Part shown: positions 15,038 to 20,521 of the stretch, in pieces
How the letters are laid out: every line of letters begins with the position of its first letter
Numbering within the stretch: position 1 is the first letter of the stretch
Source: JBATTK01 sp049670505
GTDB lineage: Bacteria > Bacteroidota > Bacteroidia > Flavobacteriales > Flavobacteriaceae
Direction: 5' to 3'
DNA length: 21,677 nucleotides
NCBI GenBank assembly: GCA_049670505.1
Contig: JBATTK010000034.1
Span: 1 to 21,677 of the forward strand
The notes under the pieces: model-generated
What the model was told of the DNA's origin: nothing
Database searches by the model: none
What the model saw: only the letters and a program-made list of their open reading frames with translations
Made by a program: the position numbers and the translations under genes

Positions 15038-15214
15038 CTATTCCCAATCATCTTTAAAAAGCTCGTCGTTTTCGATTATCTGTTTTCCATCTTCCCATTT
15101 ATTGCCACAACTTTTGCACTTTCCCCCTTTTTCGGTAGTAAAGACCTTCTTACTGCCGCAGGTTGGGCATTTGTCCGGGAAAATTCTTTTGATCAATCTT
15201 TTGAACAGTTTCAT
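15038..15214 (-). CDS. Zinc-ribbon microprotein (58 aa)
   Basis: ATG at 15212-15214 opens a 58-residue frame: MKLFKRLIKRIFPDKCPTCG, a linker, CKSCGNKWEDG and an acidic tail ending KDDWE. The four Cys residues in CPTCG and CKSCG are about 15 residues apart and form a classic rubredoxin-type zinc ribbon. The basic amphipathic N-terminus may touch nucleic acid or membrane. It overlaps the membrane microprotein gene upstream by 4 bases (ATGA). Zinc ribbons of this size in phages often bind host polymerase or RNA, but no partner can be named. Confidence 0.7.
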   Translation of the reverse strand: MKLFKRLIKRIFPDKCPTCGSKKVFTTEKGGKCKSCGNKWEDGKQIIENDELFKDDWE

Positions 15215-15381
15215 ATTTTCTTGGCTTTGGTATATATTTTACAATTAAAGTTTTCTTTTATTTCTCTTTGGCGCGTCAATTCCCGGAGCCGTTTGGCTTT
15301 ATGATGGTCCGTGGCTATCCGATATACCATAAGGGATGTTGCGATGGCGATAAGCGCATAAAGGATGTATATGATTGTCAT
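15211..15381 (-). CDS. Single-TM membrane microprotein (56 aa)
   Basis: ATG at 15379-15381 opens a 56-residue frame. The N-terminal MTIIYILYALIAIATSLMVY is a hydrophobic helix without a signal cleavage site, followed by a strongly basic cytoplasmic-type tail (HHKAKRLRELTRQREIKEN). It overlaps both neighbours by ATGA, 4 bases with the coiled-coil gene and 4 with the zinc-ribbon gene, so the three are translationally coupled. The orientation is probably N-out, C-in by the positive-inside rule. The role is unknown. Confidence 0.6.
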   Translation of the reverse strand: MTIIYILYALIAIATSLMVYRIATDHHKAKRLRELTRQREIKENFNCKIYTKAKKI

Positions 15382-15842
15382 GGCGTTGGTTTTTGCGTTA
15401 CGGTCTCAAAATCCACTTTCAGCTCACGGCATACCTCCTTGTTCCGTAACAGGGATTTACGGTCCGCTTTCAGTTCTCGCAACTTCTTCTCATAGAATTC
15501 GCTGAGAGTAACCTTGTCCTTTTCGGATATGGTCCTATTGGAGTTCAGATATTCCTGTTGTTTTAGTATCTGGTCTATTTCACCGCAGATGCGTCGATAT
15601 CGCTTTATTTCTTTGTCCATTATGTTTTGATATGCGGCCATGGTAAGGATACGGTCCACCATGGTCTGGTTTTCTTGAATACATTGGTTCAACGCTTTGG
15701 TGAGTGTGGTTCCCATGTTTATCACTTTAACAAGAATGCTGGTCGTGGGCTTTACCAGATCTACCTCCCAAAGTTTCGGGTTATGGTGTTTCACCAGCTC
15801 CAGTGACTCCTTGGGGTCGAATATTAGAGGCAGTGTTTCCAT
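15378..15842 (-). CDS. Coiled-coil early phage protein, unknown function
   Basis: A 154-residue soluble protein starting METLPLIFDPKESLELVKHH. From about residue 55 it is highly charged and helical (NIMDKEIKRYRRICGEIDQI; VTLSEFYEKKLRELKADRKS), with heptad-like spacing that predicts a coiled coil. No catalytic motif or membrane segment is visible. Its start abuts the stop of the LuxR-type HTH gene with no gap, and its end overlaps the membrane microprotein gene, so it is firmly part of the early operon. The function is not recognised. Confidence 0.65.
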   Translation of the reverse strand: METLPLIFDPKESLELVKHHNPKLWEVDLVKPTTSILVKVINMGTTLTKALNQCIQENQTMVDRILTMAAYQNIMDKEIKRYRRICGEIDQILKQQEYLNSNRTISEKDKVTLSEFYEKKLRELKADRKSLLRNKEVCRELKVDFETVTQKPTP

Positions 15843-16439
15843 CTATATCCTTTCTTTTACCAGTTTCAACAGAAACGCGTTCTTATTGTCAACACCGGCC
15901 TTCCTGTAAAGGTTGCGCTTATGGAAGTCGAAAGTCGATATGGATATGTTCAGATTATGTGCCATGAGCTTGTCCGTATAGTTCTCCATCATCATATCGC
16001 AGATGGCCAGCTCCCTTTTATTGAGCGGCTTTTCGTTAAGGGTAATGTCCTTCGAGAGCCATTTAAGGGAAATACAGTCCATATCATGCCGGTAGTTCTC
16101 CGCGGGCTGTAGCATGCCATCTACTATATCCGGAGAAAAATCCGCATCCCCATAAACGAAATAAGTGTACAGCTCTATTTGCCGGTCATAATCGAAGGTC
16201 ATATTGCCAATATCCCTAACGGCCCTAAAGTCCGAATGGAAGCGCTGGGACAACAGTTCAAAATATTTATTGGGCAATGTGGAGAAGGAATGCTGGTTTC
16301 CATATTGGAACCATATAACCTCCATAGTGCTAGGGATGCCAATAAATTCAATATCGCTATCATCTGGCAAGGTTCCGGCGACCCTATGATGGTTGCGCGG
16401 TAGATGTTTCTTTCGTAAATTTGCTGTGGTATTGATCAT
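15843..16439 (-). CDS. Putative transcription regulator with C-terminal LuxR-type HTH
   Basis: A 198-residue protein. The C-terminal 60 residues (LNKRELAICDMMMENYTDKL, then MAHNLNISISTFDFHKRNLY and RKAGVDNKNAFLLKLV) match the four-helix GerE/LuxR DNA-binding domain: the leading L..RE.. helix, the helix-turn-helix, and the RK.GV.N..... ending. The N-terminal 130 residues (from DDSDIEFIGIPSTMEVIWFQ) are not recognised and lack a receiver domain. It is the second gene of the early operon, placed to act as an early-to-late switch; the dyads at 5305 and 5749 are possible targets, but nothing links them directly. Function inferred from the HTH. Confidence 0.7.
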   Translation of the reverse strand: MINTTANLRKKHLPRNHHRVAGTLPDDSDIEFIGIPSTMEVIWFQYGNQHSFSTLPNKYFELLSQRFHSDFRAVRDIGNMTFDYDRQIELYTYFVYGDADFSPDIVDGMLQPAENYRHDMDCISLKWLSKDITLNEKPLNKRELAICDMMMENYTDKLMAHNLNISISTFDFHKRNLYRKAGVDNKNAFLLKLVKERI

Positions 16440-16465
16440 TTGCTTTGGATTTTGATTAATACTTA

Positions 16466-16747
16466 TTAAGCCGGAGTAACCGCTCCGGTTTTTGTTTGCG
16501 CCAGAATCTTCTCCCGGCGTTGTTTTTCTCTTTCCAGTTCCTTGGTTTTTTTCTCCACCGCCGCGAAAATGGCAGCCTCTATTTCCTTGTGCTCCCTACC
16601 GTTCATTACATTACGGATTGAAGTGCCTGAATGGGGAAGGCCATATCTATTACGAGAACCCTTCTTGTGAAGTTCTTCCTGTACGGCTTCGGTGTAGTAT
16701 AATCCCAACACTTTCTTTATCTGGTTGCGCTCTCTTTTACTGATCAT
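16466..16747 (-). CDS. Small HTH-like protein, Cro-type candidate
   Basis: A 93-residue basic protein starting MISKRERNQIKKVLGLYYTE. Residues about 20-55, with SGTSIRNVMNGREHKEIEAA, look like a short helix-turn-helix with a recognition helix followed by a charged C-terminal helix (VEKKTKELEREKQRREK). It is the first leftward gene, opposite the rightward repressor, which is the position of Cro-type antagonists in lambdoid switches. A pair of TCTGTAATT repeats lies in its leader (16780-16808). The DNA-binding role is inferred from position and helix pattern, not from a decisive motif. Confidence 0.55.
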   Translation of the reverse strand: MISKRERNQIKKVLGLYYTEAVQEELHKKGSRNRYGLPHSGTSIRNVMNGREHKEIEAAIFAAVEKKTKELEREKQRREKILAQTKTGAVTPA

Positions 16748-16779
16748 AGGACTTTATTTTTTTATCGGCATTGCGGATA

Positions 16780-16808
16780 TCTGTAATTCATTTTGAGGGT
16801 CTGTAATT
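16780..16808. promoter_or_regulatory. Direct-repeat operator candidate in the early leader
   Basis: TCTGTAATT occurs at 16780-16788 and again at 16800-16808, 20 bases apart, in the leader of the first early gene. The two repeats differ in sequence from those at 16891-16921, so a second DNA-binding protein, perhaps the early HTH protein, may use them. Confidence 0.4.
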
Positions 16809-16831
16809 ATATTGTTCGTAGAAACCTATTA

Positions 16832-16862
16832 TTTGATTGATTCCCGTTTTGTGCTATCTTAG
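16832..16862 (+). promoter_or_regulatory. Bacteroidetes-type promoter for the repressor gene
   Basis: TTTG at 16832-16835 and TATCTTAG at 16855-16862 (consensus TAnnTTTG, one mismatch) are 19 bases apart, the usual Bacteroidetes -33/-7 spacing. Transcription would start near 16868, some 50 bases ahead of the repressor start. Confidence 0.5.
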
Positions 16863-16878
16863 TGATGTGAATGTGACG

Positions 16879-16910
16879 CAAAGTAACGTAAACTTATGTT
16901 ATTATACAAA
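16879..16910 (-). promoter_or_regulatory. Possible early leftward promoter
   Basis: On the minus strand TTTG (16907-16910) is followed after 21 bases by TACTTTG (16879-16885), a slightly short match to the Bacteroidetes -7 element TAnnTTTG. The repeats at 16891-16921 lie in and beside its spacer, so a repressor bound there would block it. It faces the repressor promoter. Confidence 0.4.
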
Positions 16911-16921
16911 TAACTTATGTT
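16891..16921. promoter_or_regulatory. Direct-repeat operator candidate at the switch
   Basis: AACTTATGTT occurs at 16891-16900 and 16912-16921, exactly 21 bases (two helical turns) apart. The second copy contains the ATG of the longer repressor start. A repressor binding both would cover the early promoter and its own start, giving repression and autoregulation. Confidence 0.45.
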
Positions 16922-17309
16922 GTTTTCAATGGGAATAAATACAAAAATTATACAATTCGTTGATTATTTGGGAGTTAGCCAAAGAAAGTTTACCTCAAAA
17001 TGTGGGCTTTCTGAGGGGTCCTTAAGGGGCGGAAAGAGTGTATCTGTGGAAAGTCTGCAAAAAATAAAGAGAACTTATCCTGAGTTTAATGTTGATTGGG
17101 CTCTATTTGATAAAGGGGAAATGATATTGGGGCGTGATCAGTTGAACGAAGAGGGTGCCGACTATGGAAATGTGATCTCCATAGATGATATCGTTGATAT
17201 AAAAATAGAGGAGAAGTTATCGGACATAAAAGAAGCGCTTACGGAGTTCCTTGCCAATGAGATACAAAAGGAGCTGGATGCAATTACGGAGAAAAAAAAG
17301 ACTCCCTAG
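16917..17309 (+). CDS. CI-like phage repressor with XRE-type HTH
   Basis: A 130-residue protein. The N-terminal 60 residues (INTKIIQFVDYLGVSQRKFT, then KCGLSEGSLRGGKSVSVESL) match an XRE-type HTH, including the Q/R-rich helix 2 and LSEGSL recognition helix seen in Bacteroidetes phage repressors. NVDWALFDKGEMIL follows, the typical W....GEM. motif after such domains. The C-terminus is a short coiled coil, with no LexA/S24 peptidase domain, so induction does not go through RecA-stimulated self-cleavage of this protein. Met5 (16929) is an alternative start that would leave the second operator copy upstream of the coding region. It is the only rightward phage gene and defines the lysogeny switch. 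Confidence 0.85.
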   Translation: MLFSMGINTKIIQFVDYLGVSQRKFTSKCGLSEGSLRGGKSVSVESLQKIKRTYPEFNVDWALFDKGEMILGRDQLNEEGADYGNVISIDDIVDIKIEEKLSDIKEALTEFLANEIQKELDAITEKKKTP

Positions 17310-17503
17310 GATTTTGGGATTTTCAATAAAAACCTGATTTGGAGCTCCTCCCGTTCGCTAAGTTGTGGGTTGCTTAGATGCAGCTCCAGTTCACCTTTTA
17401 AAAGTATAAGTTCTTTTTTGTATTGAATTTTATCCATAACGGACTTTCTCTTTTTTAGTGAGGTGAAAGCCTGTAATATTTCCAATGTCTTTTTTGTGGT
17501 CAT
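17306..17503 (-). CDS. Small charged protein, unknown function
   Basis: A 65-residue Lys/Glu/Leu-rich protein (QYKKELILLKGELELHLSNP) predicted to form two helices. Its start is 4 bases after the stop of the membrane protein gene, and its stop overlaps the repressor's stop in CTAG, so the two genes are tail to tail. It is plausibly the last gene of the cargo operon. No function is visible, and its coding status rests mostly on the tight spacing. Confidence 0.45.
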   Translation of the reverse strand: MTTKKTLEILQAFTSLKKRKSVMDKIQYKKELILLKGELELHLSNPQLSEREELQIRFLLKIPKS

Positions 17504-17507
17504 TTGG

Positions 17508-18011
17508 TTAAGCGGATTTGGATATTTCTTCCTCTATCTCGTCCCTCAAATCCATCGCCTGGGCGTAAGGTGAGAGTTTTCTGGAAGTTATTATCAGGAT
17601 GGCCAATATAGGCAGTACTACCGGGAGGGAGAACCAGAAGTCGAATTCATCTATGTAACCGATATTGTAGTTAATGACGCCCGAGATCTGGAACAGTAGC
17701 ATTGCGATAGGAACCAATAAAGCGATTCTCCACCAATGCTTGCAGGTAAGATACCAGATGATGAAGCTAAAACAGAAAATAAGTTTGGAAAAAAGGGCGT
17801 GTGCGAAGTATTGAAGATTCTGAAATCCGCCACTGCCGATGATAAAAATGCCGGTGTCCCATTCCAAAGAAGTTTTGGCGAAAAGCCTGTAGGAATAAAA
17901 AAAGAAAGGGATAAGGACCAACAATAAGCCGATCGTTATCCCTATGAATAATCTTTTTCCCCTACCCATTTGGTGGCGGTACGTATTCGTCTTTATCCGT
18001 TCCTTGCTCAT
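17508..18011 (-). CDS. Polytopic inner-membrane protein, prophage cargo
   Basis: A 167-residue protein with about four hydrophobic helices: FIGITIGLLLVLIPFFFYSY, a second around ALFSKLIFCFSFIIWYL, a third around IALLVPIAMLLFQISGV and a fourth at FSLPVVLPILAILIIT. The charged C-terminus (MDLRDEIEEEISKSA) should be cytoplasmic. Translation could instead begin at Met15 (17969; MGRGKRLF), which leaves only an 8-base overlap with the lipoprotein stop (ATGGGTAG), the arrangement of coupled genes. It lies between the repressor and the att-like region, where lysogenic-conversion genes are common; superinfection exclusion or envelope modification is possible but unproven. Confidence 0.6.
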   Translation of the reverse strand: MSKERIKTNTYRHQMGRGKRLFIGITIGLLLVLIPFFFYSYRLFAKTSLEWDTGIFIIGSGGFQNLQYFAHALFSKLIFCFSFIIWYLTCKHWWRIALLVPIAMLLFQISGVINYNIGYIDEFDFWFSLPVVLPILAILIITSRKLSPYAQAMDLRDEIEEEISKSA

Positions 18012-18102
18012 AAAGTTCGTCAGTTTCGGTTGTCGTGTCCGTTGTACACGAAATTGCTGTTAATGTTACGATACACGCTAGTGCAAAAAATACTTTTCTC
18101 AT
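17962..18102 (-). CDS. Small lipoprotein (46 aa)
   Basis: ATG at 18100-18102 opens a 46-residue frame. MRKVFFALACIVTLTAISCT is a lipoprotein signal peptide with Cys19 as the likely lipidated residue, followed by a short Thr/Asp-rich mature part (TTDTTTETDELYEQ) and a PPPNG end. Small lipoproteins with this build are frequent in Flavobacteriia. A promoter-like element lies just upstream (18121-18150). It precedes and overlaps the membrane protein gene, so both probably act at the envelope. Its function is not known. Confidence 0.65.
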   Translation of the reverse strand: MRKVFFALACIVTLTAISCTTDTTTETDELYEQGTDKDEYVPPPNG

Positions 18103-18120
18103 AATGTTAATTTTTAGATT

Positions 18121-18150
18121 AAACACTATGAAGTTAGCTCATTTGCACAA
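18121..18150 (-). promoter_or_regulatory. Possible promoter of the lipoprotein operon
   Basis: On the minus strand TTG (18148-18150) is followed after 19 bases by TAGTGTTT (18121-18128), a fair match to the Bacteroidetes -33/-7 pair. Transcription would start about 10-15 bases ahead of the lipoprotein ATG. Confidence 0.35.
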
Positions 18151-18262
18151 GCAAATTCAAGTTGTAATCGATTAATTATCAACTTATTGTAAACATAAAT
18201 TAAAAATGGGGGCATGAATTAGCTGGTCCTAGTAAGGAACAAAAAAATACATTAACAACACT

Positions 18263-18297
18263 AAATAAAAACCTTAAAAATTCTAAGGTATTTATTT
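18263..18297. repeat. Inverted repeat in AT-rich intergenic DNA
   Basis: AAATAAAAACCTTA and TAAGGTATTTATTT form 14-base arms with one mismatch around a 7-base loop. It lies in the 680-base stretch without a clear gene between the lipoprotein and the recombinase remnant. A bidirectional terminator or protein-binding site are both possible. Confidence 0.35.
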
Positions 18298-18469
18298 GAT
18301 AAAACTAAGGTTTGACTGAATACACAAGTTAAAAAAGGGGCAATAATATTAAGAAACCACATGAGGAAGCGTGTCATATTCGTGTCAAATTTGTACAAAA
18401 AGCCATGAAATCAAAAATATAAATAACTGAATATCAGTTGTAAAAAAAACATCTTCGAGAGCGATAAAG

Positions 18470-18484
18470 TCCAGTTCCCGCTAC
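18470..18484 (+). repeat. att-like 15-bp repeat, copy 1 (tRNA-3'-end-like)
   Basis: TCCAGTTCCCGCTAC is identical to 18646-18660. The sequence reads like the 3' side of a tRNA T-stem and acceptor stem, the usual core of phage attachment sites, and it is followed within 7 bases by a terminator as tRNA genes often are. No complete tRNA precedes it. Confidence 0.4.
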
Positions 18485-18490
18485 TAGGAA

Positions 18491-18519
18491 AACCAGATAT
18501 GAAAATATCTGGTTTTTTT
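18491..18519 (+). terminator. Rho-independent terminator after att-like copy 1
   Basis: AACCAGATAT and ATATCTGGTT form a perfect 10-bp stem with a GAAA loop, followed by five T residues. Confidence 0.75.
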
Positions 18520-18645
18520 ATGAAGGAAATTCTGGAAGCTTGCTTGCATGAATTTGCGAAATATAAAAAGGAAGTGCTTCGCGCTTTTGGTTTTCCTTGT
18601 AAAGCCACCCCAAAGGCCGATTCCGAAGCAAAGCTAAGGAATCAA

Positions 18646-18660
18646 TCCAGTTCCCGCTAC
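18646..18660 (+). repeat. att-like 15-bp repeat, copy 2
   Basis: A second exact TCCAGTTCCCGCTAC, 176 bases after the first and again followed closely by a terminator hairpin. Two copies with their own terminators suggest that more than one element has integrated at the same tRNA-derived site. Confidence 0.4.
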
Positions 18661-18666
18661 AAAGAG

Positions 18667-18695
18667 AAGCTTCAAGAAAACTTGGGGCTTTTTTT
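18667..18695 (+). terminator. Rho-independent terminator after att-like copy 2
   Basis: AAGCTTCAAG pairs with CTTGGGGCTT through 10 pairs (two G-U in RNA) around an AAAA loop and is followed by five T residues before the run is broken. Confidence 0.65.
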
Positions 18696-18739
18696 ATTTC
18701 TATAATCGCTGAAAAGACTGGACTGGACGAGAGGTTTAT

Positions 18740-18757
18740 CTTGAGCGCAGCCGAAGG
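18740..18757 (-). repeat. Dispersed Flavobacteriia-type intergenic repeat, copy 2
   Basis: CTTGAGCGCAGCCGAAGG is a diverged, inverted copy of the repeat at 5872-5893. Confidence 0.35.
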
Positions 18758-18783
18758 CAAGAAAGCAATACAGTAGCTCCGGT

Positions 18784-18974
18784 CTTTTAAATATAATTGT
18801 TTCTGCATCAAAAAAAGCTGGCATTGCAAAAAGGGTAACACCTTATATGCTAAGGCATAGTTTTGCCGCTCACTTGTTGGAAAATGGAACCGATCTTAGA
18901 CACATTCAGTTACTATTGGGCATAATTCAACTAGAGCAACAGAAATTTACACCCATGTAGCGGATAAGTCATAA
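18784..18974 (+). pseudogene. Tyrosine recombinase (integrase) remnant, frameshifted
   Basis: The translation KKAGIAKRVTPYMLRHSFAA followed by LLENGTDLRHIQLLLG is the catalytic C-terminus of a XerC/D-type recombinase, with the R of the HxxR box in LRHSFA. A one-base loss at about 18920 breaks the frame just before GHNSTRATEIYTHV, where the nucleophile Tyr would be in the shifted frame. Everything upstream of residue about -50 is missing, so only some 60 codons remain. Catalytic recombination needs the complete enzyme, so this is non-functional. It marks an old integration event beside the att-like repeats. Confidence 0.8.
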
Positions 18975-19008
18975 ATTTCAAATGGTCGGGTGACAAATAT
19001 TTAAAAGG

Positions 19009-19146
19009 GTTAATGAAAATGGAGAACAACCAGACATTATTGTTATTAACTCAGAATCTATTTTGAGAGATAATCAAAATCGTTTTAGAATTATTATAAG
19101 TGGTTCTGAAAATATTGAAAAAACCTCTTTGTTGACAAGTTTATAA
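19009..19146 (+). pseudogene. Possible gene remnant without a start codon
   Basis: An open frame of 45 codons reads NENGEQPDIIVINSESILRD then NRFRIIISGSENIEK, a plausible protein-like mix, but a stop (TGA at 18991) closes it upstream without any ATG. It follows the recombinase remnant and may be part of the same decayed element. Confidence 0.2.
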
Positions 19147-19203
19147 TTAATGCAAGCAGCCCATTAAAAAAATTGAGCAAGGAAATCTTTAATTGTAATT
19201 TGA

Positions 19204-20460
19204 TCATGGACGATACTTTTCTTTATGAAACTTTTTCAGATTTTCATATGTCTCCTTGTATGAAGATTTAAGATTCAAATCCCAAATTTCAAGAAAAACT
19301 TCAGAAACATTTACCGCATTTTCAAGAGGCACTTGATAAGACTTCAAAAGACTTTGTATATACATCCTTATTTTTTGTTGTCTTTTCAATGGTGGAGGAT
19401 GGGTTGTGCTTATTTTGCTATTTTGAACACCATTAATTATTTGCTTTGCCTCAGCTAATATATGCATTACAGTGAACATTAGATCAAGCCCAATAAATGA
19501 GGTGTCCATTGGATGTATATTACTCATGGAATTGGAAAAAAATATAAATCCAGAATAATCAGCCTCAAACTCTTTCTGCCAATTTCTTGAAGCTAAATAA
19601 GCATATTCATTTAAAGCAAAAAATTCTTTTGTGTTTTTTTTGTCATGATGATTAAGTAGTATGTGCCCAAGTTCATGTCCCATAATAAAAAACTCTATAG
19701 AATCCGTACAAGTTGAAAGAAAGGTTTGTTTTTCTTTGGGAAAATCAATTATAAAAGGTATTTTCTTATAAGCGGGGAACATCGAGTTAAAAATGGTTAA
19801 AGAAAAGTTCTCTATTACAGTTAAATTCTTTGATATATTTTCTTTTATTTTTTTTTGCTCAAAATTTAACTTCCCGTTTATTAGTGGCACTGCTGATATA
19901 ATCAATTTAGATAGTTTTAGTGCGAAATAAAAAGTTTGCTCCTCAAAAAGAATTATCGATTCATTAGAGTCCCTAAATTTAATAGCCTGGGCATTAAAAC
20001 TATCTGTTGCTGTTGAAGCCAATATAGGAAAATTGCTAATTTCATATCCCATCATTTCCTTTGAACCATTGATTAGGTCTGTTTTGAGACTATGTAACAT
20101 TGAATAATTTACCAAATTTTGATACTTGGACTCAGGCTTCAGATTTGTGTTGACCATCTGTTCCCATCCCCATTGATCAATATATTTGGAAAAATATTTT
20201 TCGCCTTTTTGCCTTCCTAAAACTTTTTGTATGTTTTCCTTCTGGTTTTGACCTTGAAGACTTTCAGGATTCAATACATGACTTTGCATTAAGTCATCCG
20301 TATTTATATTATTCAATTCTTCCACTAATTCATTATACCTATCAGGGTCATTTTCTTTCAAATGTTTAATCTCTAAGATAGTAGCCCTATGGCCTGATTT
20401 TTTTCCAATTAATAGAATTAAACCCTGCAATTCATCTAAAAACTTGATTGCTTGCTTCAT
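19204..20460 (-). CDS. Soluble M48-like zinc metallopeptidase
   Basis: A 418-residue protein. The zinc-binding HELGH (262-266) and a downstream EFEAD (297-301) provide two His ligands, the catalytic Glu and a third ligand Glu, the arrangement of M48-type gluzincins. A conserved STTHPPPLKR (351-360) near the C-terminus also recalls M48 peptidases, which have an H-P motif there. Unlike HtpX or Ste24, it has no obvious membrane segments, and the N-terminal 240 residues (helical, charged, not recognised) may be a sensor or partner domain. It lies in AT-richer DNA past the integration scar, divergent from a membrane-anchored TPR gene. Its substrate is unknown. A defence role is possible but unproven. 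Confidence 0.8.
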   Translation of the reverse strand: MKQAIKFLDELQGLILLIGKKSGHRATILEIKHLKENDPDRYNELVEELNNINTDDLMQSHVLNPESLQGQNQKENIQKVLGRQKGEKYFSKYIDQWGWEQMVNTNLKPESKYQNLVNYSMLHSLKTDLINGSKEMMGYEISNFPILASTATDSFNAQAIKFRDSNESIILFEEQTFYFALKLSKLIISAVPLINGKLNFEQKKIKENISKNLTVIENFSLTIFNSMFPAYKKIPFIIDFPKEKQTFLSTCTDSIEFFIMGHELGHILLNHHDKKNTKEFFALNEYAYLASRNWQKEFEADYSGFIFFSNSMSNIHPMDTSFIGLDLMFTVMHILAEAKQIINGVQNSKISTTHPPPLKRQQKIRMYIQSLLKSYQVPLENAVNVSEVFLEIWDLNLKSSYKETYENLKKFHKEKYRP

Positions 20461-20521
20461 GTTGAATAAAAGTTTATTTTTCCTATTACATTAAAACTAG
20501 GCTAAACTTGGATGATATCCT

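Noticed and set aside
15011..15304. 97-residue rightward frame
   Set aside because: Antisense to the zinc-ribbon and TM microprotein genes, which have better motifs and coupled starts.
18499..18705. 68-residue rightward frame
   Set aside because: It runs through a terminator hairpin, an att-like repeat and a second terminator, so it is chance coding.
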